NCBI GenBank assembly: GCA_049799955.1
Contig: JBARIW010000088.1
Span: 19,004-83,003 of the forward strand
Length of the DNA stretch: 64,000 nucleotides
Origin: JBGTFE01 sp049799955
GTDB taxonomy: Bacteria; Acidobacteriota; Blastocatellia; Pyrinomonadales; Pyrinomonadaceae
Direction: 5' to 3'
Position numbers and translations under genes: made by a program. The notes under the pieces are model-generated. The model ran no database searches and was not told the origin of the DNA. It was given only the letters and a program-made list of their open reading frames with translations. Shown piece by piece: positions 7,402 to 16,258 of this stretch; the stretch's first letter is position 1, and each line of letters opens with the position of its first letter.

Positions 7402-9720
7402 CTAGAAGAGCAGATTTGCAGTAAACATCACATTGGTCAAATTGCCATTCAAAGTAAACGTTTGCGGATTATTTGCAAACGATTTTCCTTTGCGTTTGAC
7501 AGTCAAAGTATAGGAATCGCCTATCGGCAGTTCGGCAAAGGCAAAGTATCCAAAAGGATTCGTAACAGCCGTTCGAAATTGATTGGTAGTGTTATCCTTA
7601 ATGGTCAAAACCGCGCGGCTCATTCCATTTCCGCCTGCATCAACCACACGTCCGGCAACCGATGCCAGCGTTGACGGGTCGGGGGAAATCGTGAAATTGA
7701 CATCGGATATGTCAAAGTAAATATTGCCGACCGCTTCGACCTTGAGTCTTGCCGTCGTCGTCTGTGAATTCGGAACGACAATCTGCTGGCTGCCGTCATT
7801 CGGCGTGTTTGCCACCAGAACGGTTGGGAAAGTTTGTCCGCCGTCAGTTGAAAGCAGAATATTAACATTAGCCGTGCTAATCGGCGCCAGATTTGTATTA
7901 GCTACGTCCCAGGTTACGGTTTGCGTGCTTCCGACCGCCCAATTTGCCGCTTCCGGCGCAAGTGAATTTTGAGCGGTAACCTTAAACGGTCCGGCAGTGC
8001 CCGCGACTGTCACGGTCATATCGGTAAACTGGGTTTGTCCGATTGTCGAACTCGCAACGTAAGGGCGATTATCCCTGACGGTTAACCTGAAGTTTAAGGT
8101 TCTTGAAACTGAACTTAACGCTTCGATATTGGCAACCGCATCGCCGCCCGGTAACGCCGGAGTAACGGCTAAACCGGCAAGAATCGTCGATAATTTCGGG
8201 AAAGTTCTGGTCGGAGAAGTTGTCGGAACAAATGACAACCAGTTCGGACCGGTCAATTTCGTCGGCGATGCAACGCTGGCGTTGCCCGTTGTGGTTGAAT
8301 TGTCGTTTTGCTCCCACTGATAAGTCAGCGCGTCACCCTGAGGATCAGTCGCCGAACCGGTAAGCGCAAACGGAGTAGTGATAGGAATCGTGTAATTGCT
8401 GACCGGCGCTACAACCGGAGGGGCGTTAGCCGTCATGTTGGTGGTTATCGGGCAGGTTTTATTTGCCAGATTAGCCTGTATCTGAGCGATTGAAGTTTCA
8501 TGGAAAGTATCAATCGAGTGCGGCGCTACGTCCTGCGAAGTAATTCCGGCGTAACCCATGATGGTGATTCCCGAACCGACTTCTTTATTTTGTCCTGTAC
8601 CTTCACTGGACATCGAAAACGTATGATTTGCGCCCATCTGGTGTCCGACTTCGTGGACAACATAATCGATGTCGAAGTTATCGCCCATCGGTATTCCATC
8701 GGCAGGCGAAGTAATTCCGCTTCCTTTTTGCCCATCAACACAAACGCAGCCGATACAGCCAGCGTTTCCGCCGCCGCCCGAAGCGCCGAACATATGACCG
8801 ATATCATAATTCGCTTCGCCGATAACGCTCGTCAACGTAGATTGGAGCTGTCCGTTCCACGAACCGAGTGTCGTATAAGGGTCAGTTGCCGGGTCATAGT
8901 AAATAACTGCGGTCGTATTCGCAATCAGGTTAAGATGAACGGCAAGGTCTTTTTCGTAAACGCCGTTCGAGCGGGTCAGAGTCGCGTTAAAAGCGGCTAA
9001 AACCAAAGCCACCTGACCAGCGCCTGTCGCTCCGAAGAAGTTCGAATATTCGCCGTTGCAGGACTGCGCCAGACGCATTGTCTTTATTTGACCGGCATTG
9101 CTTAAAGGCGAGTCGGCGTTGGGCGATTTTGTGTAAATGTCTGTAATCCAATCGGCAAAGAAACTTTTATCCGCCGTCGAACATGCCCACGGCATTCCGC
9201 CCGCGTCTCTATGAGTTTTGAATACGGCATAAACTTTGTGGTCTTTCGAATAGGGTTCAATGAATTCATTGTCCGTGTCCGTTCTGAAAACCATCGTCTG
9301 AATTCCCTGCGGAGAAATACTTAACTTCAAGGTTGCATATCTGTCCGTAATACCTCTTCCGGAAAAGGCGCGAATCTCAGGAAACTGCATTTGTAAATCG
9401 GGTTCGAAGTTGGACGCTTCGAATACCTCGAACAATTCGAGACCGCCGTTGGCATTGGGCAGCGAAATAACCGTTGACGCTTGCCGGGAAGTATCGTCCA
9501 CGATAGAAAATAATTGTTGCCGTAACGGCTCAATATTCAAGTTAAAAAGTTTGAACTCTTTGGGAAACGAGTCCCTAGCGACAGATTTGTCGGTTGCGAT
9601 ATAGGATTTGACTTGACTATTCTCAGACCAAACCCTTCGTTGGGCTGTAACTGCAAGGGCAGAAACTGCAATAAGTGCGACAAGCAACAAAACTACTTTG
9701 TAGTTCCGGTTGGTATACAT
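7402..9720 (-). CDS. Secreted reprolysin-like (metzincin) zinc metallopeptidase
   Basis: A 772-residue exported protein. Residues 1-26 form a signal peptide ending in AVTAQ. Residues 35-180 look like a propeptide. The catalytic domain has the full metzincin site HEVGHQMGANH at 356-366 and the Met-turn GITIMGYAG about 25 residues later, as in the M12B family. A Cys-rich GCIGCVCVDG loop precedes the site. An Ig-like region follows at about 430-670, and a C-terminal carboxypeptidase-regulatory-like domain (SVAGRVVDAGGNGMSRAVLTI, then GYFAFAELPIG). AAAGGAG stands nine bases before the ATG. It is probably a secreted or surface protease with a terminator of its own. Confidence 0.92.
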   Translation of the reverse strand: MYTNRNYKVVLLLVALIAVSALAVTAQRRVWSENSQVKSYIATDKSVARDSFPKEFKLFNLNIEPLRQQLFSIVDDTSRQASTVISLPNANGGLELFEVFEASNFEPDLQMQFPEIRAFSGRGITDRYATLKLSISPQGIQTMVFRTDTDNEFIEPYSKDHKVYAVFKTHRDAGGMPWACSTADKSFFADWITDIYTKSPNADSPLSNAGQIKTMRLAQSCNGEYSNFFGATGAGQVALVLAAFNATLTRSNGVYEKDLAVHLNLIANTTAVIYYDPATDPYTTLGSWNGQLQSTLTSVIGEANYDIGHMFGASGGGGNAGCIGCVCVDGQKGSGITSPADGIPMGDNFDIDYVVHEVGHQMGANHTFSMSSEGTGQNKEVGSGITIMGYAGITSQDVAPHSIDTFHETSIAQIQANLANKTCPITTNMTANAPPVVAPVSNYTIPITTPFALTGSATDPQGDALTYQWEQNDNSTTTGNASVASPTKLTGPNWLSFVPTTSPTRTFPKLSTILAGLAVTPALPGGDAVANIEALSSVSRTLNFRLTVRDNRPYVASSTIGQTQFTDMTVTVAGTAGPFKVTAQNSLAPEAANWAVGSTQTVTWDVANTNLAPISTANVNILLSTDGGQTFPTVLVANTPNDGSQQIVVPNSQTTTARLKVEAVGNIYFDISDVNFTISPDPSTLASVAGRVVDAGGNGMSRAVLTIKDNTTNQFRTAVTNPFGYFAFAELPIGDSYTLTVKRKGKSFANNPQTFTLNGNLTNVMFTANLLF

Positions 9721-9997
9721 AACAATAGGCTCCTTTAAGATATTTTGGATTGAAAATCTAGTTTCATTCTGTCAACTCCAGTCGGTAGAACAAGCAGCGA
9801 AAGATGCCCGGTAAACCCCCAATTTTTTGAAATGAATAAAATTAGATAAGGATTTGTTTGACATAATAAACCAAAATTTGCATGTTGTCTAGCCATTTCG
9901 GTTAGACTTCCAGCAGGACATTATCTGTACGGTTACAAAAACTGCGGCTAAAAAATTGCGAAAAAACGTTTTAATTGATTTCTAAAGCATTATTTTT

Positions 9998-10924
9998 TTA
10001 CTTTAAAGGCTTGAGCGCAAATTTCTCCGTATCCCAATCAGCGCGTTTCGCGCCCGCCTGATACGCGCTTTCTAAAAATTTCAAAACAGTTTCGCGCGGG
10101 TGTTCGGATGTTCGCGCATCGTCATACATCAAAAGCGCCATCGCGCCTTTAGTATTATCCCAAAATGCTTTTTCGGGTTGTAAAGTTTCATCCATCAAGC
10201 CTTCCGGTTCGGGCGCGGTGTAGGAATAAAAAGCGGGCGCGGGAACATTGTCGTCGCCCGTCCAGAAGCCGAAGCTGATAACTTCGTGCGAATATGCCTC
10301 GCGCTCGACCGTTCCGGCTTCTTCGCGAACGGGCGCGGGTTTTCCAGAAAATCTCGTTAAAGCCAAATCGAAGCTGTGCCAGAAAAGATGAACGGGCGTA
10401 GATTTTCCCGTAAACGAGGCGCGAAATTCTTCGAGAATGTCGTTTACGCTGACCAGAATCTGCCGGAAACGCCCGACATATTCTTTGTCGTAAGATTTAT
10501 TTTCCGTATTTTCGGCAAACGGAGTTTTGCTCGGCGCTTCGTAAGGAACAGCCCAAATTTTCGCTTCGATGCCGAGCGCGGATAAATTTTCAAAAACTTT
10601 TTTGTAAAATTCGGCGACGCTCAAACCGTCCTGCAAGTCGAATTCGCGCCGCTCGCCCGCGCTCGTCATTATTTTGAGCTTATGCTCGATAAAGTCGAAT
10701 TCAATCTCGAAATTGCCGGATTTATACGGAATCGGTCGCGTCGTCAAACCGCGCGTCGAGACGTAAAACGGAACGTGCCACCAGTGATTGAGACGCGGAA
10801 AAAGCGCGAGCCGGATTTTGCCGACAATTTGCAAATAAAGATGAATCGTGTCTTTCGTCGGTCGCCACGCGTCGAGCGGAAGCGGCGGAAATGTTTTTTC
10901 TTTTTCAAAAACCGTCTGACTCAT
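9998..10924 (-). CDS. DUF5996 family protein
   Basis: A 308-residue cytoplasmic protein of a family without known function. Recognisable pieces are WRPTKDTIHLYLQIVGKIRLAL, HWWHVPFYVSTRGLTTRPIP, PVHLFWHSFDLALTRFSG, and a C-terminal acidic segment FWDNTKGAMALLMYDD. The conserved histidines and aromatic residues are intact. The ATG overlaps the stop of the UBP zinc-finger gene by four bases (ATGA), so expression is coupled. The three-gene run FMN reductase, UBP finger and DUF5996 gives no clear pathway. Downstream (about 9721-9997) is the leader of the protease gene, with nothing else seen. Confidence 0.85.
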   Translation of the reverse strand: MSQTVFEKEKTFPPLPLDAWRPTKDTIHLYLQIVGKIRLALFPRLNHWWHVPFYVSTRGLTTRPIPYKSGNFEIEFDFIEHKLKIMTSAGERREFDLQDGLSVAEFYKKVFENLSALGIEAKIWAVPYEAPSKTPFAENTENKSYDKEYVGRFRQILVSVNDILEEFRASFTGKSTPVHLFWHSFDLALTRFSGKPAPVREEAGTVEREAYSHEVISFGFWTGDDNVPAPAFYSYTAPEPEGLMDETLQPEKAFWDNTKGAMALLMYDDARTSEHPRETVLKFLESAYQAGAKRADWDTEKFALKPLK

Positions 10925-11199
10925 ACATTTTTCTCCGGCAGAGTTTCGTAAAACATCTCGTCAACGTAGCAGAAGCCCCAATCTTCGCCCGGCTCGAACG
11001 ATTTGATAATCGGATGACCGCTCGCGTGAAAATGCCCGGTCGCGTGTTTGTTCGGGCTGGAATCGCAGCAGCCGACGTGCCCGCAGATTTTGCACAAACG
11101 CAGGTGAACCCAGCGCGCGCCGATTTTCAGACAGTCTTCGCAGCCGTCCGCGCTTGGCGAGACGGTTTTAATTTCGCTCAAATGTTTGCATTGCGTCAT
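10921..11199 (-). CDS. UBP-type zinc-finger protein
   Basis: A 92-residue protein that is essentially one UBP-type zinc finger. Conserved pieces include CEDCLKIG, WVHLRLCKICGHVGCCDSSPNKHATGHFHASGHP and IKSFEPGEDWGFCYVD, which give the usual set of Cys and His ligands. In eukaryotes this fold binds the ubiquitin C-terminus. Bacterial free-standing copies exist and their ligand is unknown. It begins three bases after the stop of the FMN reductase gene and overlaps the DUF5996 gene by four, so it is the middle gene of an operon. Confidence 0.93.
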   Translation of the reverse strand: MTQCKHLSEIKTVSPSADGCEDCLKIGARWVHLRLCKICGHVGCCDSSPNKHATGHFHASGHPIIKSFEPGEDWGFCYVDEMFYETLPEKNV

Positions 11200-11202
11200 A
11201 AA

Positions 11203-11805
11203 TTAATCGTTTGCCGCCGCTTCGCCATGCGTCTTTTTGAGCATTTCGGCAAGCTGCGCGCCTAAATCTTCCAGAATCTTTTTCGTTTTTTCGTCCGTCA
11301 TTTGCGCATCGTCGCCTTCAAATTTACCGGCGACAAACGTAACGGCGATTTCAGTCGGCAAAACATTGACGAACATAATCGATAAAACGCCGCGCAGGTG
11401 CGCGAGACAGCGCAATCCGCCGAAAGAACCGGGCGAAGCCGTTATAATCGCCGCCCATTTTCCTTTGAAAACTTCGACCGTCCCGAACCGCTCACTCTTG
11501 CGCGAAGCCCAGTCAATCGCGTTTTTCAAGCCGCCCGGAATCGAGCCGTTGTATTCGGGCGAACAAATCAAAAGCCCGTCGTGCTCGCTCAAAATCTGCT
11601 GAAAACGCGCGGCATTTTCGTCAAATCCGTTTTGCCCGTGCTCGTCGGCGTTATAAACCGGCATCGGAAAATCGCGCAAATCGATGTATGTTACATCCGC
11701 TCCCGAGTTTTCCGCGCCTTTTATCGCCGTTCGCAAAACTCTTTTAGAGTAGGAATGCTCGCGCAGGCTGCCCGCTAAAGCCAGAATTTTCGGTTTTTTT
11801 GCCAT
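11203..11805 (-). CDS. NADPH-dependent FMN reductase family protein
   Basis: A 200-residue flavodoxin-fold protein. The FMN phosphate loop is LAGSLREHSYSKRVLR near the N-terminus, followed by SPEYNGSIPGGLKNAIDWASR, the hallmark of the NADPH-dependent FMN reductase and chromate/azo-reductase group. The ATG at 11805 (MAKKPKILALAGS) is preferred over the one at 11835 because family members start close to the phosphate loop. It is the first gene of the operon with the UBP finger and DUF5996. Substrate specificity cannot be read. Its leader contains an AAATCCCG/CGGGATTT hairpin at 11840-11883. Confidence 0.9.
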   Translation of the reverse strand: MAKKPKILALAGSLREHSYSKRVLRTAIKGAENSGADVTYIDLRDFPMPVYNADEHGQNGFDENAARFQQILSEHDGLLICSPEYNGSIPGGLKNAIDWASRKSERFGTVEVFKGKWAAIITASPGSFGGLRCLAHLRGVLSIMFVNVLPTEIAVTFVAGKFEGDDAQMTDEKTKKILEDLGAQLAEMLKKTHGEAAAND

Positions 11806-12012
11806 AAAGAAAAGTTTGCCACGAGATTTAACCAAATCAAAATCCCGGAATGAATTATTGTTAATGCTATTGACGCGGGATTTATTTTTTCAAATCGCCT
11901 TTGTAATGAAGCGAACATAATTTGCAGGGAATTAAACGCTATTCTGCAAGCTGTAAATGACGTTTGCGCGTTTTGCCGCAATATTGTAACTTGATAAAAA
12001 TTGACGATTTAT

Positions 12013-12519
12013 ATGATTAAGTCATTTCAAAACGCGTCTCCGAAAATTCATGAAACGGCATTCGTCGCCGAGGGCGCGGTCATTATCGGCGACGTTGAAA
12101 TCGGCGAGCAGGCGAGCGTCTGGTACGGCTCGATTTTGCGCGGCGATGTCAATTATATACGCATCGGCGCGCGGACAAACATTCAGGACGCGAGCGTGAT
12201 TCACGTATCTTCGAAAACGCATCCGACCGTTTTGGAAGACGAAATAACCGTCGGGCATCGCGTTACGCTGCACGGCTGTCATATCGAAAAGGGAAGTTTA
12301 ATCGGCATCGGCTCGATTCTTCTGGACGGCGTTCGCGTCGGGAGAAATTCGCTAATCGCGGCGGGAAGTCTTTTGACGCCGAACACGGAAATTCCGCCCG
12401 AATCGCTGGTGATGGGCGCTCCGGCGCGAGTCAGGCGAAAGCTTTCGGACGAAGAAATTGAAAATTTGAAAAAATTCTGGCAAAACTATGTTTCGCTGAG
12501 CCAGATTTATCAAAAATGA
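12013..12519 (+). CDS. Gamma carbonic anhydrase family protein
   Basis: A 168-residue left-handed beta-helix protein built from hexapeptide repeats (VIIGDVEIGEQASVWYGSILRGDVNYIRIGARTN and onward). It keeps the RGD and Q residues (LRGDV, NIQD) and three candidate zinc-ligand histidines (VIHVS, VGHRVTLHGC), as in the CaiE/YrdA-like branch of gamma carbonic anhydrases. The C-terminal helix is normal. The ATG at 12013 is chosen rather than the in-frame TTG at 12001. Whether it hydrates CO2 or is one of the many inactive family members cannot be decided here. Confidence 0.92.
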   Translation: MIKSFQNASPKIHETAFVAEGAVIIGDVEIGEQASVWYGSILRGDVNYIRIGARTNIQDASVIHVSSKTHPTVLEDEITVGHRVTLHGCHIEKGSLIGIGSILLDGVRVGRNSLIAAGSLLTPNTEIPPESLVMGAPARVRRKLSDEEIENLKKFWQNYVSLSQIYQK

Positions 12520-12555
12520 TTTAAATACTTTCAGGAACAAGGGAAAATAAGGGTA

Positions 12556-13398
12556 ATGTTTGATATTTTAAAGTTTGCAGGAGCTTTGTTTTTTACTTTA
12601 TTTGTTTTTATTTATTCAAATTCCGCGCAAGAGGTTTTGGAAAAAAACAATTCGCGGGAAGAAACGCAAAAGCGCAAAACGGGTGTTTTCGGTAAAGAGC
12701 AGAATCCGTTTGCGCCAAAGCTCTTTGAAAAGGAAAAAAAGTCTTCGGAAAAGGATTTGCTAAGCAAAAAAATTTCGAAAGACGAAAAAGACGCGGCTGA
12801 GCAAACGGATTATAAATTTCGGCGCGGCGAAAAAGAATGGAATATTGATTTCGGCTATTCGCCGATTCCGCCGACGAATTTCGACGGTACGAGCGAATAC
12901 AATATTACCGGCAGAAAATTAGGCTTAGCCGCCGTTCGCTGGGGACGCATTATCGGGACGGCAAAGGGAATATCGTGGCAGTATTTAATCGAAGCCGTGC
13001 CGCTTACTGTTTCGCTCAAGAACGAAGTTGCCAATCCTTACTATATTTCGCCTTCGGCGACGCCGAACGAGCCTGCCACCAAACGCGAGACGAGTTATGG
13101 CGTCGGCATCTCGCCGCTCGCTTTTCGTTTTTATTTTCTGCCGAAAAATCGCATCAAGCCGTTCGTGCAGTTCGGCGCGGGAATTTTATATATGAACAAG
13201 CCGACGCCTCTGCCGGAAACTTCGAAATTTAATTTCACAGGCTATTTCGGCGGCGGTTTTCTGATTCACACGTCGCGGAATCGGGCGATTTCGCTCAGTT
13301 ATCGTTATTTTCACATTTCCAACGCCAATACGCAGCATCTAAATCCGGGCTACAACGCCAATGTTTTTTCGATTGGCTACTCATTTTTTTATAAGTAG
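12556..13398 (+). CDS. PagL-like lipid A 3-O-deacylase (acyloxyacyl hydrolase family), copy 1
   Basis: A 280-residue predicted outer-membrane protein. After a signal peptide (to about residue 24, ending in NSAQ) comes a charged, Lys/Glu-rich linker of about 65 residues, then alternating beta-strands. The C-terminal block FVQFGAGILYMNKPTP ... YRYFHISNANT ... NPGYNANVFSIGYSFF matches PagL, whose catalytic His and Ser lie in the HxSNA motif, and the protein ends in an aromatic residue close to the C-terminus as barrel proteins do. It would remove a 3-O-acyl chain from lipid A. The linker is absent from the paralogue at 13550. Confidence 0.82.
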   Translation: MFDILKFAGALFFTLFVFIYSNSAQEVLEKNNSREETQKRKTGVFGKEQNPFAPKLFEKEKKSSEKDLLSKKISKDEKDAAEQTDYKFRRGEKEWNIDFGYSPIPPTNFDGTSEYNITGRKLGLAAVRWGRIIGTAKGISWQYLIEAVPLTVSLKNEVANPYYISPSATPNEPATKRETSYGVGISPLAFRFYFLPKNRIKPFVQFGAGILYMNKPTPLPETSKFNFTGYFGGGFLIHTSRNRAISLSYRYFHISNANTQHLNPGYNANVFSIGYSFFYK

Positions 13399-13479
13399 GT
13401 GAAAAGTAATTGGTAATTGGTAATAAGTAATTGGTCAAAAACCTATTACCAATAACTAATTACCAATTACTTTTCACCT
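13397..13479. repeat. Hairpin element, 7-bp units (TAATTGG family)
   Basis: The left arm AGGTGAAAAGTAATTGGTAA continues with further TAATTGG and TAATAAG units to about 13435. The right arm at 13441-13479 is its near-complete reverse complement, with a five-base loop. The stop codon of the upstream PagL gene lies inside the first bases of the left arm. Confidence 0.9.
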
Positions 13480-13549
13480 TTCCTTCCAATTCATAAATAA
13501 GTTAAAATCTTTTTCGCTCTACTCTATTTAATTTTTCGAGAAATAATTT

Positions 13550-14179
13550 ATGAAAACTTTTATTCTTTCGGTCTTTTTGCTTCTTTCGCTGGCGGCAGCC
13601 GTTTTCGCTCAGAACGAATATGAAACCGGAAAAAACGAATTTACCGTCTGGGGCGGATTTTCGCCCGATTCTTCGACGCTTATCAAAGGAACGGGACGCG
13701 TTGAGGACGCGCGTTTCGGCGTGGTCGCTTTTCGATATGCGCGGCGATTTAACAACAGCGACAAGGTAAATCTGAAATACACGGCGGATGTTATCCCGAT
13801 TGCGTTTCTTAATTACCCTGACTTCGTCATATTGCCGACCAACCCGCTGACGATTGGCACCGAGCGCCCGACGCGTTACGGTTTCGGCGCTTCGCCGCTC
13901 GGCATTCAGGCGAATTTTCGCCCGCGAAAAAAGGTTCAGCCGTTTATCGAAGCGACCGGCGGGCTTTTATATCTGAACAAGCGCACGCCGAATTATGTCG
14001 GAACACGGTTTCAATTTACGGCTGATGTCGGCGGCGGCGTAGAATTTAAGCTAAAGGAAAAACGCGCCTTTATCATCGGCTACAAATATTTTCATATCTC
14101 GAACGGCAATCGCGGAATACAAAATCCGGGCTTTGACAATAATCTGATTTACGTCGGCTACACATTTTTCTCAAAATAG
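13550..14179 (+). CDS. PagL-like lipid A 3-O-deacylase (acyloxyacyl hydrolase family), copy 2
   Basis: A 209-residue predicted outer-membrane beta-barrel with a signal peptide (residues 1-20, ending AAAVFAQ). The C-terminal block QPFIEATGGLLYLNKRTP ... YKYFHISNGNRGIQNPGFDNNLIYVGYTFF holds the His and Ser of the PagL HxSN motif and a terminal barrel strand. It lacks the charged linker of the copy at 12556 but aligns to it over the barrel. The two are tandem paralogues separated by a hairpin element. It should modify lipid A at the outer membrane; enzymatic identity is from family knowledge. Confidence 0.82.
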   Translation: MKTFILSVFLLLSLAAAVFAQNEYETGKNEFTVWGGFSPDSSTLIKGTGRVEDARFGVVAFRYARRFNNSDKVNLKYTADVIPIAFLNYPDFVILPTNPLTIGTERPTRYGFGASPLGIQANFRPRKKVQPFIEATGGLLYLNKRTPNYVGTRFQFTADVGGGVEFKLKEKRAFIIGYKYFHISNGNRGIQNPGFDNNLIYVGYTFFSK

Positions 14180-14186
14180 TTTTTTT

Positions 14187-14252
14187 CACCACAGAGACAC
14201 AGAGACACAGAGATTTTTAATATTTCCTCTGTGTCTCTGTGTCTCTGTGGTA
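14187..14252. repeat. Hairpin element, 8-bp units (CACAGAGA family)
   Basis: The left arm is CACCACAGAGA followed by further CACAGAGA units to 14213. The right arm at 14226-14252 is the exact reverse complement (TCTCTGTG units ending GTGGT). It ends 11 bases before the hisS start codon and could hide the hisS leader in RNA. Confidence 0.92.
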
Positions 14253-14263
14253 AATTTTATATT

Positions 14264-15640
14264 ATGAGCAAGACACAACCCGCGCGCGGAATGCGCGATT
14301 TTCTGCCCGCAGATGTCAGAAAACGCGAATACGTCATCAAAATTATCAAGGAAGTTTACGAAAGCTACGGTTTTGAGCCGCTGGAAACGCCTTCGGTCGA
14401 AAATCTCGAAACTTTGACGGGCAAATACGGCGAGGAAGGCAGCCAACTGATATTCAAAATCCTCAAGCGCGGCGAAAAGCTCGACCTGTCGCAAGGCGAA
14501 AAAGGTTTGTCAGACCTCGCGCTGCGCTACGATTTGACCGTTCCGCTCGCCCGCGTCGTGGCAAATTACAAAAACGATTTGCCGAAATTCTTCAAACGCT
14601 ATCAAATCCAACCCGTCTGGCGCGCCGACCGCCCGGCAAAAGGACGTTACCGCGAGTTTTACCAATGCGACGTTGACGCCATCGGCTCAAAATCAATGCT
14701 CGTCGAAGCCGAACTGATTTCCGCCGTCAGCGAGATTTTGCGGAGATTAGGTTTTGAAGACTTTGAGATTCAAATAAACCACAGGAAAGTTTTAACAGGT
14801 ATTCTCAATGCTGCAAATGTGCCAATTGAAAAGCATGTAGAAACACTTATAACTCTTGATAAATTAGATAAAATTGGAATGAAAGCAATTATTTCAGAAC
14901 TAATTCAAAAGGGTATTAGTCCTGATTCTGCTGATAAACTCGCTTTTGTTACTAAATTAGATAAAGTTACTCAACCGGATAATGAGAGTATTTTTTTAGA
15001 TTGGGAAAATGATATAGAGCAACTTCTAAAAAATAAGCCAGAGCAGTTACAGGAATTTAGAGAAGGTAAAGATGAGCTTCGCTCAATTTTAAATCTTGAG
15101 GCAACGAATCAGGAGTTATCGAACGTTAAATTAAATCCTTATTTAGCGCGAGGACTTTCATACTACACGGGCGCGATTATGGAAGTTGTTTTAACTAAAG
15201 GTGATTTTTCTGGAAGCATCGCAGGTGGCGGACGTTATGACGGTTTAATCGGGATGTTTGGGAAGGAACAAATTCCGGCGTGCGGCGTTTCAATCGGTTT
15301 GGAACGTATTATTGTCGTGATGGAAGAGCGCGGGATGTTTCCCGAAGATTTGTTGGATGCGGCGGCGGATGTGATGGTGACGATTTGGGATGAAGATTCG
15401 GCGGGCGAGAGTTTGAAACTGGCGGGTGAATTACGGCAGCAGGGCTTGCGCGTTCTCGTTTATCCCGAAGCCGATAAGCTTGGGAAGCAGTTCAAATACG
15501 CTTCGCAGATAAACGTTTCGTTTGTCTGCGTTCTCGGTGACGAGGAACTGAAGGAAAACAAAGTTACGCTCAAAAATATGCGTTCGGGTGAGCAGGAAAC
15601 GGTTTCGCGCGAGGGAATAAAGGAGAAAATTAAAACATGA
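14264..15640 (+). CDS. hisS: Histidyl-tRNA synthetase
   Basis: A 458-residue class II aminoacyl-tRNA synthetase charging tRNA-His. Motifs: ARGMRDFLP at the N-terminus, RYDLTVPLARV, motif 2 region FKRYQIQPVWRADRPAKGRYREFYQCDVD, and the histidine-specific GLSYYTGAIMEV and GGGRYDGLIGMFG segments with motif 3 SIGLERI. The anticodon-binding domain follows. The start is placed at 14264 (MSKTQPARG), because the in-frame ATG at 14231 lies inside the hairpin element. The middle of the gene, about 14760-15230, is markedly richer in A+T than both ends. The stop overlaps the next start by four bases (ATGA). Confidence 0.96.
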   Translation: MSKTQPARGMRDFLPADVRKREYVIKIIKEVYESYGFEPLETPSVENLETLTGKYGEEGSQLIFKILKRGEKLDLSQGEKGLSDLALRYDLTVPLARVVANYKNDLPKFFKRYQIQPVWRADRPAKGRYREFYQCDVDAIGSKSMLVEAELISAVSEILRRLGFEDFEIQINHRKVLTGILNAANVPIEKHVETLITLDKLDKIGMKAIISELIQKGISPDSADKLAFVTKLDKVTQPDNESIFLDWENDIEQLLKNKPEQLQEFREGKDELRSILNLEATNQELSNVKLNPYLARGLSYYTGAIMEVVLTKGDFSGSIAGGGRYDGLIGMFGKEQIPACGVSIGLERIIVVMEERGMFPEDLLDAAADVMVTIWDEDSAGESLKLAGELRQQGLRVLVYPEADKLGKQFKYASQINVSFVCVLGDEELKENKVTLKNMRSGEQETVSREGIKEKIKT

Positions 15641-16194
15641 AATATTCAGTTAGATATTTTTCGCTTTTATTAATCATCACGTTTTCGTTCGGCGGTTTTG
15701 CTCAGGCACAAAAGGCTGTTAAAGATAAGGATTTGCCGAATTTCGGTCGAATTAATGCAAATCTTTTTCGCGGCGGGCAGCCGACCGGGGCGGGCTTGGA
15801 AAAACTTAAAGACGTTTACAACGTAAAATCGATTGTTTACCTGCGCGGCGCAGACGAAAAGGCGGAAATCGAGAAAAATCGGGCGAAAGCGGTCGGCATC
15901 GAGTTGCAGTCTTTTTCTTTGAACAACTGGCTTAGACCAAAAGACGCGCAGATAAAGGACATTCTGGCGTTTATCGACAATCCGGCAAATCAGCCCGTGT
16001 TCGTGCATTGCAAACGCGGCGCAGACCGGACGGGAACAATCGTCGCCGTTTATCGCATCGCGCGCGAAGGCAAAACGGCGAAAGAAGCTTTCGACGAGGC
16101 AAAAGATTTCCATTTCGGCTGGTGGCAGATTTGGATGAAAGATTATATCAACGATTATTACAGAGACTTTAGGAAAGTGAACAGTGAACAGTGA
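15637..16194 (+). CDS. Exported dual-specificity/tyrosine phosphatase-like protein
   Basis: A 185-residue protein with a signal peptide (residues 1-24, GGFAQAQ), so probably periplasmic. The phosphatase signature HCKRGADRTG lies at about residues 125-134, with the nucleophile Cys and the Arg of the CX5R loop, and an upstream conserved segment NLFRGGQPT. It resembles the fused/DSP-like bacterial phosphatases. Translation starts within the hisS stop (ATGA). Its last residues, VNSEQ and the stop, are encoded by the left arm of the following hairpin element, so the C-terminus was set by that element. Substrate unknown. Confidence 0.88.
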   Translation: MKYSVRYFSLLLIITFSFGGFAQAQKAVKDKDLPNFGRINANLFRGGQPTGAGLEKLKDVYNVKSIVYLRGADEKAEIEKNRAKAVGIELQSFSLNNWLRPKDAQIKDILAFIDNPANQPVFVHCKRGADRTGTIVAVYRIAREGKTAKEAFDEAKDFHFGWWQIWMKDYINDYYRDFRKVNSEQ

Positions 16195-16248
16195 ATAGTA
16201 AATAGTTTAGGATTTTTTTCTTTCACTATTCATTGTTCACTGTTCACT
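16176..16248. repeat. Hairpin element, 7-bp units (GTGAACA family)
   Basis: The left arm AGTGAACAGTGAACAGTGAA continues through TAGTAAATAG. The right arm at 16220-16248 is the reverse complement (TTCACTA, TTCATTG, TTCACTG, TTCACT). The first 19 bases of the left arm are the end of the phosphatase gene, including its stop codon. Confidence 0.92.
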
Positions 16249-16258
16249 AAATTGACCT

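Noticed and set aside
14231..14263. Upstream ATG start for hisS at 14231
   Set aside because: Those codons are the right arm of a hairpin element; the family start (MSKTQPARGMRDFLP) is at 14264.
14760..15230. Diversity-generating retroelement target in hisS
   Set aside because: No template repeat or reverse transcriptase is visible, and an essential synthetase core is an implausible target; recombination explains the patch better.
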